From NCBI RefSeq assembly GCF_020215705.1, contig NZ_JAIWNB010000012.1, forward strand, positions 62,001 through 126,000: DNA of 64,000 nucleotides, given 5' to 3'. The notes beneath the pieces were generated by a model. That model worked only from the letters and a program-made list of their open reading frames with translations, was not told the origin of the DNA and ran no database searches. Shown in pieces: positions 8,795 through 17,209 of this stretch (its first letter is position 1; the number at the start of each line of letters is the position of its first letter). The DNA is from Nonomuraea aurantiaca. Lineage in GTDB: Bacteria; Actinomycetota; Actinomycetes; Streptosporangiales; Streptosporangiaceae. The translations under genes were made by a program, and so were the position numbers.

Positions 8795-10633
8795 ATGCTG
8801 GACAAAGAGTCGGGAAATGCCCACTCCTTTCAGGTTGACCTGCGAGGACTTGTTGATCTCCTGTCGCACCACCTTTATTCCAGTCCACGCGTCTACCTGA
8901 GAGAGCTGCTGCAGAACGCGGTCGACGCGGTGACAGCGCGGCAGCGGATGGACCCGACGGCATCCACCGCCATCCGGATCACTTTGAACGAGGCGGGGCT
9001 GCGGATCGATGATCCGGGTATCGGCTTGACGGAGGCGGACGTCCATCGTTTCCTCGCGACCATCGGCCGGTCATCGAAGCGCGATGACCTGGAAGGGGCT
9101 CGCCGCGAGTTCCTTGGCCAGTTCGGTATCGGCCTCCTGGCCTGCTTCACCGTCGCCGAGCGGATCCAGGTGATCAGCCGTTCTGCCGCCGTCCCGGATG
9201 CGCCGGGCATTGAGTGGCTGGCCGCGTCCGATGGGACGTACTCGGTCCGGCGGCTTGCGCCGCATGAGCGCGCCGTTCCCGGAACGACCGTGTGCCTGAC
9301 GCCACGAGCGGGAGCCGAACGGTGGTTCGCCCCTGACGTGGTCACCGACCTTGCCCGCGACTTCGGTTCGCTGCTGCCATACGAGGTGACGATCGACACG
9401 AGTGGGCGGACGATCCGCACCACGGACAGCCCCCCGGTGTGGGACCGCTTCTACGATTCGGCCGCCGCACGCCGGGCCGCGCTGATCGAGTACGGCGAGC
9501 GCGCGCTCGGCTTCACCGCACTCGACGTCGTCGAACTCGACGTGGAGCTGGCCGGGATCAGGGGCGCCGCCTACGTGTTGCCGCAGCCGGCGAATCCGGC
9601 CGACAGCGGCCGCCACCGCGTCTACCTGAAGGGCATGCTGCTCAACGACGCGACCACCGGCCTACTCCCTGAATGGGCGTTCTTCGTCCGCTGCGTGATC
9701 GATACGGACACGCTGCGCCCGACCGCATCGCGTGAGGGTCTGTACGAGGACGAGACGCTGGTCGCGGTCCGCGAGGCGCTAGGTGTCCGGCTGCGGGACT
9801 GGCTCACCGGGCTGGCCGCGCAGGAGCCACAGCGCCTGGCCGCGTTCCTCGCTGTGCACAGCCTCGGGGCGAAGGCGATGGCCAGGCATGACGCCGAGCT
9901 GTTCCGGATCATGCTGCCGTATCTCACGTTGGAGACGACCGACGGTCAAGTCACGTTGGCCGAGGTCGCCAGGAAACACCCCGTGGTTCGGATCACGCCC
10001 ACCGTTGAGGAGTTCCGGCAGATCGCGCCGATCGCGGCCGCCCACGGCGTGGCGGTCGTCAACGGGGGTTACACCTACGACAGCGAGCTGGTCGCGCTGC
10101 TCCCTGATGTCATGCCGGGGGTGGTGGTCGAGGAGCTCGGTTCGGACGTGGTCACCGCCGCGCTCGACCCGGTTGACAGCGCGAATGAGCTGGCCATGGC
10201 CGGGTTCATGGCGATGGCACGCTCCACGCTTGACCCTCTGGGCTGCGATGTGATCCTTCGTGCGTTCTTTCCGGCGTCGGTGTCCGCTCTGCATCTGGAC
10301 TCCCGCGCGGCACGCAACGAACGAACCCGCGCGGAGGTCGCCGCCGACGCGGACGACCTGTGGGCCGAGCTCCTGGGCGCACTCAAGTCCACCGAGCCTC
10401 GCGCGCAACTCGTACTCAACCACCGCAGCCCGGTGATCCGCCGGCTTGCGACGATCAGTGATCGCGCGCTGCTCGTCACCGCCGTCGAGGCGCTGTACGG
10501 CCAGGCGCTGCTGATGACGCATCGGCCCCTGCGGTCGGTCGACACCGCACTGCTCAACCGCGCCTTCGACGAGCTGCTCGGCTGGGCCTCCCAGAACGTG
10601 ACCGAATCCACTGAAGAGGATGGCACCGCATGA
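8795..10633 (+). CDS. Hsp90-family ATPase (divergent HtpG-like)
   Basis: Protein of 612 aa with an Hsp90-type nucleotide site: catalytic-context Glu37 and Asn41 in YLRELLQNAVDAV, DPGIG (73-77) as the DxGxG motif, the lid helix with TIGRSSK (89-95), and GQFGIGLLACF (108-118). The overall order is N, middle and C domains, but the middle and C-terminal parts diverge strongly from housekeeping HtpG. This is therefore probably a specialised paralogue rather than the general chaperone. Its stop overlaps the TPR-gene start (ATGA at 10630), so the two are translationally coupled. TPR proteins are classical Hsp90 partners, which supports a dedicated chaperone pair (inference). Confidence 0.88.
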   Translation: MLDKESGNAHSFQVDLRGLVDLLSHHLYSSPRVYLRELLQNAVDAVTARQRMDPTASTAIRITLNEAGLRIDDPGIGLTEADVHRFLATIGRSSKRDDLEGARREFLGQFGIGLLACFTVAERIQVISRSAAVPDAPGIEWLAASDGTYSVRRLAPHERAVPGTTVCLTPRAGAERWFAPDVVTDLARDFGSLLPYEVTIDTSGRTIRTTDSPPVWDRFYDSAAARRAALIEYGERALGFTALDVVELDVELAGIRGAAYVLPQPANPADSGRHRVYLKGMLLNDATTGLLPEWAFFVRCVIDTDTLRPTASREGLYEDETLVAVREALGVRLRDWLTGLAAQEPQRLAAFLAVHSLGAKAMARHDAELFRIMLPYLTLETTDGQVTLAEVARKHPVVRITPTVEEFRQIAPIAAAHGVAVVNGGYTYDSELVALLPDVMPGVVVEELGSDVVTAALDPVDSANELAMAGFMAMARSTLDPLGCDVILRAFFPASVSALHLDSRAARNERTRAEVAADADDLWAELLGALKSTEPRAQLVLNHRSPVIRRLATISDRALLVTAVEALYGQALLMTHRPLRSVDTALLNRAFDELLGWASQNVTESTEEDGTA

Positions 10634-13245
10634 ACGTCGCCGAGATCCGCGACGCCCTGCGTCAGACCTACGCGCTGCCACGCGGACGCCAGAAAGCCGA
10701 ACGCCTGGAACTGCTCGCCACCGCGGCCAAGGCGGCCGAGGACCGGTCGCTGGAAGCCGAGGTGCTGCTCACCCTCATCCAGGCCTACGAGGACGGCGCC
10801 GAAGGTGACCGCATGCCGGTCGCGTTCGGACGGCTCCTGCAGATTCACGACGGCTTCCCAGCCGAGGTGGGCACGTTCAGTGATCGCATCCACTGGCAGC
10901 TCAAGTGGATGAGCTACTACCTCGTCCTCAACCCGGCCGTGCCGCTGGCGACCATCCACCGCTGGCTCGACGAGTTGCAGAACCGCTATCGGCAGCGCGG
11001 ATACAGCCCGCGCCCGGTGCTCAGCCTGCGTTCGCTGCTGGCGCAGCATCTCGGCGACGACGAGACGGCAGCGGCGGCGATGGAGTCGTCGATCTCCGCT
11101 CCGCGCGACCAGATGGCCGACTGCGACGCCTGCGAGGGCAACGGCTGGGGCACGTGGCGCGTCTCGGCGGGTGATGACGCGGGGGCGCTGGACTACTGGG
11201 CGCCGCTGCTCGACGGCGAGCGGTCATGTGCGGAGGAGCCGCACAGGGTCCTGGCCAAGGCACTGCTTCCCCTGCTGCGCACCGGACGAACCGAGGACGC
11301 TCGCAGCGCCTTCCTCAGGGGATACTCGCTGGTCCGCCACAATGTCAGCCTGCGCGAGTCGGTCGGCCACCACATCGAGTTCTGCGCCCTGACCGGCAAC
11401 GAGGCGCGTGGCCTGGAGATCCTGAACGAGCACGCGTCCTGGCTCATGAAGCAGCACGAGGACGTCTCGCAGCGGGTCGGCTTCGTGAGCGGTGTCGTCG
11501 TACTGCTCCGCCGCCTGGCCATGCTGGGCCACGGCGGCATCCGGATCGGCGACCTGACTCTTGATGCGACTCTCGCCAGGTTGGAACAGGAGATCAGCGA
11601 GCTGTGCGCCCGCTATGACGCGCGCAACGGCAGCAGCGTCTTCAGCGAGCGCGTCGCCAAGCGCCTCGCCCAGGAGCCGTTGGCGGATCGGCTGCCGCTC
11701 GGCGTCCCGGCGACGCTGCCGCAGCCGGCCGGTCGTGCCGTACCGGTCCCGCCGAAGGGCACCGATTCGAGCCTCGACGGCCTGGTCCCAGAAGCGCGGC
11801 GCCTGTCCGAGACTCGTCATCCCCACGCCGACAGAGCGTGGGAACGAGTCGCGGCCAGTGAGCTGCCGCTGCCCGAGATCGTTGTCGCGGAGGTCGAGTA
11901 CGCCAAAGCGCTCTCCCTGCTGGACTCGGACCCCGGCGCGGCCTACGACGCGCTGCTGGCTGTCGCCGAGAGCTTCGACCGGCTCGCCGACACTGCCAAG
12001 TTTCTGGAGGCCCGCGCCGCCGTGGCCCTGGCGCGCTTCCAGGCCAGGGATCGGACCGGAGGCGAGGCATTGGCGGCAAGCGTCATGACGCAGGCGGAAA
12101 GCGCGTACGCGGCCGGAAAGCTCACCTCGCGCGAATACCTGAGCGTGCGAAGAGCCGGTCCCCTCATGGCAATGGCGGCGCTGGGGCAGCAGGAGAACCC
12201 GGCCGAGGCCGAGCTCAAGGCCACCCATGCGCTGCTGGAGGCCGAACTCGCCGTGGCAGTGAAACTCGCGGTGACCGAGCGCATGGCCATGTATCACGAC
12301 CTGCTGGCCCGGATCTCCTTCCCGCTCGGCGATGCGGACGGCGCGCGTGCCCATCTGCAGGCCGCCGTGGCGGGCTATCTCGAAGCCGGGCAGCCGTGGC
12401 GCGCCGCGAATCCCGCCTCCCTGCTCGCCGAGCACGCCCTCGGGAGCGACGATCCGAAGGCGGCCGAAGAGTTCGCGTCGAAGGCGATCACGTACGGCGC
12501 CGATCTCGTGCCGCACGACCAGACCGCCCAGCTGAGCTCCCTGCTCGTCGAGGCCATCTCGAGACAGCCCGGCCGCGAACACGACCTGGTCGGCGCGGCA
12601 CTGACCGCGGCAGACCGCTGGAATGGCCTGTCCGAACCCGACACCCTGCACAACACGTTCACGGCGGCGCGCGCCTATCACCGTCTCGAAAGGCATGCCG
12701 AAGCAGCGGCACTGTTCGAGGAGGTGATCCCGAGGGTGGAGATCCCTTACGACGCACCGGTCATCGCGATGACCCGGGGACAATACGGTGCGTCACTGCG
12801 TGAGCTGGGCCGCGACCGCGAGGCCGCTGAGCAGTTTCTCAAAGGCGCGGAGCTGGTCCAGAATGATTCGGACCAACGAGCCATGCATGCCGAACTGGCC
12901 TGGTCCGCCGCCGAAGCACTGCAGTATTCCGGACAGACCGCAGAAGCGCTGGCCGCCTATCAGCGGGCGGCCGCGCTCTGGACCGAACTCGGCGAACTCA
13001 CCCCGCGCGTACGCTGTCTTCGGTCGGCGGCCTGGTTGCTGCGCTACATGGGCGAGCCTGATTCCGAGGAGCACCAGGATGCGGAGCGGCCCGGCGTCGC
13101 TGAGATGCGTGCGGTTCTCGCCGAACTGGTAGGGCTGGCCGAGCACAGCCCGTCCGAGGAGGTGCTGGCGGAGCTCGCAGAGACGCAGAAGCAACTCGAG
13201 CAGATGATCACGGACAGCTTCGACGAGTACGGCGACGTCGACTAG
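10630..13245 (+). CDS. Large TPR protein, partner of the Hsp90-like ATPase
   Basis: All-helical protein of 871 aa made of repeated Ala/Leu-rich helix pairs typical of tetratricopeptide repeats. They are clearest in the last third, for example ARAYHRLERHAEAAALFEEV and LAWSAAEALQYSGQTAEALA. A CDAC pair (Cys165, Cys168) in the N-terminal part could bind metal. There is no signal peptide and no recognisable enzyme domain. It overlaps the Hsp90-like gene by four bases and is followed by degraded sequence, so the two genes form a self-contained cassette. Its role is unknown; a client adaptor or sensor is the simplest inference. Confidence 0.82.
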   Translation: MNVAEIRDALRQTYALPRGRQKAERLELLATAAKAAEDRSLEAEVLLTLIQAYEDGAEGDRMPVAFGRLLQIHDGFPAEVGTFSDRIHWQLKWMSYYLVLNPAVPLATIHRWLDELQNRYRQRGYSPRPVLSLRSLLAQHLGDDETAAAAMESSISAPRDQMADCDACEGNGWGTWRVSAGDDAGALDYWAPLLDGERSCAEEPHRVLAKALLPLLRTGRTEDARSAFLRGYSLVRHNVSLRESVGHHIEFCALTGNEARGLEILNEHASWLMKQHEDVSQRVGFVSGVVVLLRRLAMLGHGGIRIGDLTLDATLARLEQEISELCARYDARNGSSVFSERVAKRLAQEPLADRLPLGVPATLPQPAGRAVPVPPKGTDSSLDGLVPEARRLSETRHPHADRAWERVAASELPLPEIVVAEVEYAKALSLLDSDPGAAYDALLAVAESFDRLADTAKFLEARAAVALARFQARDRTGGEALAASVMTQAESAYAAGKLTSREYLSVRRAGPLMAMAALGQQENPAEAELKATHALLEAELAVAVKLAVTERMAMYHDLLARISFPLGDADGARAHLQAAVAGYLEAGQPWRAANPASLLAEHALGSDDPKAAEEFASKAITYGADLVPHDQTAQLSSLLVEAISRQPGREHDLVGAALTAADRWNGLSEPDTLHNTFTAARAYHRLERHAEAAALFEEVIPRVEIPYDAPVIAMTRGQYGASLRELGRDREAAEQFLKGAELVQNDSDQRAMHAELAWSAAEALQYSGQTAEALAAYQRAAALWTELGELTPRVRCLRSAAWLLRYMGEPDSEEHQDAERPGVAEMRAVLAELVGLAEHSPSEEVLAELAETQKQLEQMITDSFDEYGDVD

Positions 13246-13840
13246 CGTGCGGGCACTGGCACGCGCTCATCGCCGATGACGGATGCCAGCCAGCGGTCCT
13301 GCACGACGACCGCTCAGCTTTGGCCGACCAGGGCGGAGGCGACGTCGATCAACACCTGCCCAGGCCCCGGGACCGGGTCGGGTGCATCTCCAGGTACGAG
13401 CACCTCGGGCCTGCCGAACTCTTCAACCACACCACGCGCACGTTGCTCTCCCCTGTTCGGTTGATGTCGTCCCCAGCCGGCAACCTCAACCGAACTCGAC
13501 GTCAACCCGCGATCACCAGCACAGCTCGACCGCAATGTCGAACTGGTTGCCGTGCCGTTCTCCTTCGTCGACGCCATTCACCCCGGCATCAAGTGGGTCT
13601 ACGCTGTACGCACGGGCCACGGGCAGTTGCTTGCTCATGGTTTTGGAAGATCTCGACCCCTGCCTGTTACCGGGCTGCACCACCGCCGAGACGCGCGAGC
13701 GGTTCTTCATCGAGTTCGGCCGCGCCCTGCGCAGGCTCCTCGACGGCCCGCATCCCTGGCCCGTAGCCAGTCCTCCGAAGCCCATTCCGCACCCGCTGAC
13801 CGCGCACCACGGTGAGCACTCGGCCGCAAGGGAAACCCAG
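13246..13840. other. Gene-poor stretch with decayed coding sequence
   Basis: No intact gene is supported. On the minus strand it holds a quinone oxidoreductase fragment (13317-13441). On the plus strand, 13540-13780, two frames share a protein-like stretch: HPGIKWVYAVRTGHGQLLA in one and LEDLDPCLLPGC...FFIEFGRALRRLLDG in the next. This suggests one frameshifted unknown gene remnant, which I could not identify. Confidence 0.5.
13317..13441 (-). pseudogene. Truncated NADPH:quinone oxidoreductase (zinc-type ADH family) N-terminus
   Basis: Reads VVEEFGRPEVLVPGDAPDP, then VPGPGQVLIDVASALV, the typical start of MDR-family quinone reductases, and then stops. A GTG at 13441 has GGGGAGAG five bases upstream. 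One base appears to be missing in the run of GTG codons just after it, which shifts the frame, and only about 40 of roughly 320 residues remain. It is a non-functional relic. Confidence 0.6.
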
Positions 13841-14956
13841 ATGCCCCTCACGCTCCCGCAGTTCACCATCAAACCGCATCCTCACCTGCGTCCTGATGCC
13901 GAGCGGCAGCAGATTCTGGCCGCGCCCGGCTTCGGCCGGTACATGACAGATCACATGGTCACCATCAAGTGGACCGGCGAGGGGGGCTGGCATGACGCCG
14001 CACTGGGCCCATACGCCCCGCTGACCATCGACCCGGCCGCCACAGGGCTGCACTACGGCCAGTCGATCTTCGAGGGGCTCAAGGCGTACCGGCAGCCGGA
14101 CGGTACGGTCGCGCTGTTCCGGCCCGAGGCCAACGCGCACCGCTTCCAGGCGAGCGCCCGCCGGATGGCCATGCCGGAGTTACCCGTCGAGCTGTTCATG
14201 AAGGCATGTGAGCTGCTCGTGAGTCAGGATCGGTGCTGGGTTCCCGACGCCGCCGAGCACTCTCTGTATCTGCGGCCGCTGATGTTCGCCACCGAGAGCA
14301 CGCTCAGCGTCCGGCCCTCGGCCGAGTACCTGTTCCTGCTCATCGCCTCCCCGGCCGGGTCGTTCTTCCCCGACGGCATCAGACCCCTGTCGGTGTGGAT
14401 CGCCGAGGACTATGTACGGGCCGCCCCGGGTGGCACCGGCGCCGCCAAGTTCGCCGGGAACTACGCCGCCGCATTCCTCGCCCAGAACGACGCCGCCGAG
14501 CACGGCTGCGACCAGGTGGTCTGGCTCGATGCGGTTGAGCGGCGCTGGATCGAGGAAGTGGGCGCCATGAACCTCTTCTTCGTACGCGGCCACGGCTCTG
14601 CCGCCGAGATCACCACCCCCGCCCTCACCGGCTCACTCCTGCCCGGAATCACCCGCGACTGCGTCCTCACCCTCGCCCGCGACCTCGGCCACCCCGTCAG
14701 CGAGAGCCGCATCAGCCTGGAGGAGTGGCAGACGGGCGCGGCGGACGGCTCGATCACCGAGGTCTTCGGCTGCGGCACCGCCGCTGTCATCACCCCCGTC
14801 GGCCAGGCCCGCACACGCACCACCGCCTGGCAGATGGCAGACGGCCGGCCCGGTCCCCTCACCCTCCGGTTGCGCGAGAAGCTCATGGCCGTACAGACCG
14901 GCCGTGCCCCCGACCCGCACGGCTGGGTGCACCATCCGCGCACGACAGCGCACTGA
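13841..14956 (+). CDS. ilvE: Branched-chain amino acid aminotransferase
   Basis: PLP-dependent class IV aminotransferase (371 aa) catalysing the last step of Leu, Ile and Val synthesis and the first step of their breakdown. Family landmarks: GLHYGQSIFEGLKAYR, the PLP-lysine region GGTGAAKFAGNYAAAF, VEEVGAMN-like IEEVGAMNLFFV, and GSLLPGITRD. The start at 13841 gives MPLTLPQF, the usual N-terminus; the open frame upstream is long only because of high GC. A weak purine-rich AAGGGAAA precedes it. It stands alone, with debris on both sides. Confidence 0.95.
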   Translation: MPLTLPQFTIKPHPHLRPDAERQQILAAPGFGRYMTDHMVTIKWTGEGGWHDAALGPYAPLTIDPAATGLHYGQSIFEGLKAYRQPDGTVALFRPEANAHRFQASARRMAMPELPVELFMKACELLVSQDRCWVPDAAEHSLYLRPLMFATESTLSVRPSAEYLFLLIASPAGSFFPDGIRPLSVWIAEDYVRAAPGGTGAAKFAGNYAAAFLAQNDAAEHGCDQVVWLDAVERRWIEEVGAMNLFFVRGHGSAAEITTPALTGSLLPGITRDCVLTLARDLGHPVSESRISLEEWQTGAADGSITEVFGCGTAAVITPVGQARTRTTAWQMADGRPGPLTLRLREKLMAVQTGRAPDPHGWVHHPRTTAH

Positions 14957-15032
14957 CCTGCGCGAAGGACGCCATTCGCTGGGGTGGGCTCCCATGTGCA
15001 CGGCTCTGTCGCCGTCGGAGAGTGCCGTCCGG

Positions 15033-15238
15033 CTACGGTTTCACCGAGTCTGATCCGGTGCTTCGGTCGGCGGTGGCCGGGGCCTTCTGGGTGCCGAGCA
15101 TGTCGAGAAGAATCATGGCGTCGTGGTCGGGGCTTGCGACGTCGGCGTAGTAGACGACGAGGCGGTGGCCGGGGGTGCCATCCAGCTGCAAGGACTGGTA
15201 GCCGAGGGTGACGCCTCCATCGACCCGGCCACGTCGAC
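15033..15238 (-). pseudogene. C-terminal fragment of an XRE regulator with MmyB-like ligand-binding domain
   Basis: The minus-strand frame ending in TAG at 15033 reads GVTLGYQSLQLDGTPGHRLV, then VYYADVASPDHDA. This is the characteristic end of actinobacterial helix-turn-helix proteins with the MmyB-type ligand domain. The HTH and most of the ligand domain are absent. At about 15238 the sequence switches abruptly to a GntR-type fragment, so this is the relic of a recombination event. Confidence 0.6.
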
Positions 15239-15376
15239 CATGTGGAAGCGGCGGTTGGCCTCGGCCATCTCCAGCACGTCACCCGCCGCCGCGGCCCGCT
15301 CGACCTCGGCCTGCGCGCGCTCGGTCACCGACGCCGAGCGGGCCACCATCGCCGCGGGATCCACAGCGAACCGCAC
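15239..15376 (-). pseudogene. GntR/FCD regulator fragment duplicated from, or shared with, the gene at 24304
   Basis: Encodes ERAQAEVERAAAAGDVLEMA, then EANRRFHM, part of an FCD ligand-binding domain. Bases 15239-15324 match 24556-24641, inside the intact GntR gene, with one mismatch over 86 bp; outside this block similarity stops. It cannot be a functional gene: there is no HTH and the downstream part is replaced by the MmyB-like fragment. The stretch 14957-15383 otherwise holds no gene. Confidence 0.75.
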
Positions 15377-15383
15377 GCCGGCG

Positions 15384-16280
15384 TCAGCCCTTTACCGCGC
15401 CGGCGCTCAACCCCTGGATGAGAAAGCGCTGGACGTACGCGAAGAGCACGACGACGGGCGCGACGGCGATCAGGCCCCCGGCGGCGAGAGCGCCGAAGTC
15501 GCTGCCGAACTCGCCCAGCAGGTAGCTCAGCCCGACGGGCACGGTGAACCGGTCCTGCGAGCTGATGAACATGATGGCGAACAGGAAGTTGTTCCACGCG
15601 CTGATGAACGCGAAGGAGCCGACGGCGACGATCCCGGGCTTCAGCAGCGGCAGGACGACCGCGCAGAACGCGCGGATCCGGCCGCAGCCGTCCACCTGAG
15701 CCGACTCCTCGAGGGTGACCGGCACATTTCTGATGAAGCCCGCCATGAGGACGAGGGAGAGCGGCAGGTGGAAGACGGTGTCGGCGATGATCAGGCTCCA
15801 TAGGCTGTTCGTCAGATAGAGCCCGTTGAAGATCTGGAAGAGCGGGATGAGCATCATGGCGCCCGGGATGAACTGCGTGCACAGCATGATGACCAGGAAG
15901 ACGTTCTTGCCGCGGAAGGTGAGGCGGGCGAGCGCGTACCCGCCGAGCATGCCGATCACCGTCGACACGACGAGGCTGGCGACCGCGACGGCGATGCTGT
16001 TGCGGAAGTAGACGCCGAAGCCCGAGCCCTCCCAGACCCGGCGGAAGTTCTCCAGGGTGATAGGCCACGGCACGAGGGCCGTGGAACCTGGCGGCCGGAA
16101 GGCGAACAGCACCATCCAGTACAACGGGACGAGCGTGAAAAGCAGGAACAGCGTCAGCGGCAACCACAGCATCAGGCGGTCGCCCATCGAGCGCCGTCGC
16201 TTGCGGGCCGCGTGCCGCCGGGCCGGTGGTGCAGCAGGCACCGGGGCCTGCCCGACGTCGTCGTGGGTGGCGAGGCTCAC
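15384..16280 (-). CDS. Sugar ABC transporter permease, MalG type
   Basis: Second permease of the sugar-acid locus importer (298 aa). Six hydrophobic segments are seen, with the ATPase-contact loop LEESAQVDGCGRIRAFCAVV. The GTG at 16280 was chosen because it overlaps the stop of the upstream permease (GTGA), a pattern seen repeatedly in this window. The N-terminus carries an Arg/Lys-rich cytoplasmic stretch before the first membrane segment. No ATP-binding gene follows; gene debris begins right after the stop. Confidence 0.93.
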   Translation of the reverse strand: MSLATHDDVGQAPVPAAPPARRHAARKRRRSMGDRLMLWLPLTLFLLFTLVPLYWMVLFAFRPPGSTALVPWPITLENFRRVWEGSGFGVYFRNSIAVAVASLVVSTVIGMLGGYALARLTFRGKNVFLVIMLCTQFIPGAMMLIPLFQIFNGLYLTNSLWSLIIADTVFHLPLSLVLMAGFIRNVPVTLEESAQVDGCGRIRAFCAVVLPLLKPGIVAVGSFAFISAWNNFLFAIMFISSQDRFTVPVGLSYLLGEFGSDFGALAAGGLIAVAPVVVLFAYVQRFLIQGLSAGAVKG

Positions 16281-17209
16281 TTGCCCTCCTTGGAATCGCC
16301 GGAGCTGATGCGCAGGTAGACCATGGACGCGAAGGTCAGCAGCAGGAACGCCGTGACGGTGAGCGCGGAGCCGTAGCCGAAGTCCTGGTCGTGGATGGCG
16401 GTCTGGGCCACGTAGAGCGGCAGCGTGGTCGTCGAACCCGCCGGGCCGCCGGCGGTCATCGTGTACAGCAGGTCGACGTTGTTGAACTCCCACACCGCCC
16501 GCAGCAGCGTGGCGATGACCACGGCCTTGCGGATGTGCGGCCAGGTCACCGCCGAGAAGCGGCGCAGCGGCCCGGCGCCGTCGACGTTCGCGGCCTCGTA
16601 CAGCTCCAGCGGCACCGACTGCAGGTCGGCGAGAATGAGGATGGCGAAGAACGGGATGCCCTTCCACAGCTCGGCGATGACCAAGGCCCAGAAGGTCGTG
16701 TCGGGCTCCGACAGCAGGGAGGTTCCGTACTCGCCGATGCCCATGGACGCCAGGTAGTGCCCGATCCCGGTGGTGGGGTTGTAGAGCAGGATCCAGATCG
16801 TCGTCGTGAGGATGCCCGACACCGCCCATGGGCTGAAGGCCAGGGCGCGGGCCAGCCCGCGGCCCACGAAGGTGCGGTTCAGCACCAGCGCCAGCGCCAG
16901 GCCGAGCACGAACTGCAGCCCCACCTCCACGAACACCCACTGGGCGGTGAAGCGCAGGCTCCGCCAGAACAGCTCGTCGGCCAGCAGCGCCCGGTAGTTG
17001 TCCAGGCCGGCGAACCCGTCGTCGAGGGGCCGGGTGAGGTTGTGGTGGCGCAGGCTCTCCCAGAAGACGCTGAGCACGGGATAGAACAGGAAGACCAGCA
17101 CCAGCACGACGGCCGGCGCGATCAGCAGGTACGCGTGCCCGGCCCGGGACCCGGTGGGGCGGCGCGCCGCGGGCGGGCGGCGTACCGGTTCGGCGGTCGT
17201 GGAGCTCAT
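16277..17209 (-). CDS. Sugar ABC transporter permease, MalF type
   Basis: First permease (310 aa) of the importer. It has an N-terminal Arg/Pro-rich cytoplasmic tail, six hydrophobic segments and the loop LYEAANVDGAGPLRRFSAVT. Start and stop overlap with the neighbouring genes by four bases (ATGA at 17206, GTGA at 16277), indicating translational coupling within the solute-binding protein, MalF-type, MalG-type operon. Confidence 0.93.
   Translation of the reverse strand: MSSTTAEPVRRPPAARRPTGSRAGHAYLLIAPAVVLVLVFLFYPVLSVFWESLRHHNLTRPLDDGFAGLDNYRALLADELFWRSLRFTAQWVFVEVGLQFVLGLALALVLNRTFVGRGLARALAFSPWAVSGILTTTIWILLYNPTTGIGHYLASMGIGEYGTSLLSEPDTTFWALVIAELWKGIPFFAILILADLQSVPLELYEAANVDGAGPLRRFSAVTWPHIRKAVVIATLLRAVWEFNNVDLLYTMTAGGPAGSTTTLPLYVAQTAIHDQDFGYGSALTVTAFLLLTFASMVYLRISSGDSKEGK

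Noticed and set aside
13552..13815. Possible small gene on the plus strand before ilvE
   Set aside because: The protein-like sequence switches frame near 13640 and matches no family I know; reported only as a remnant.
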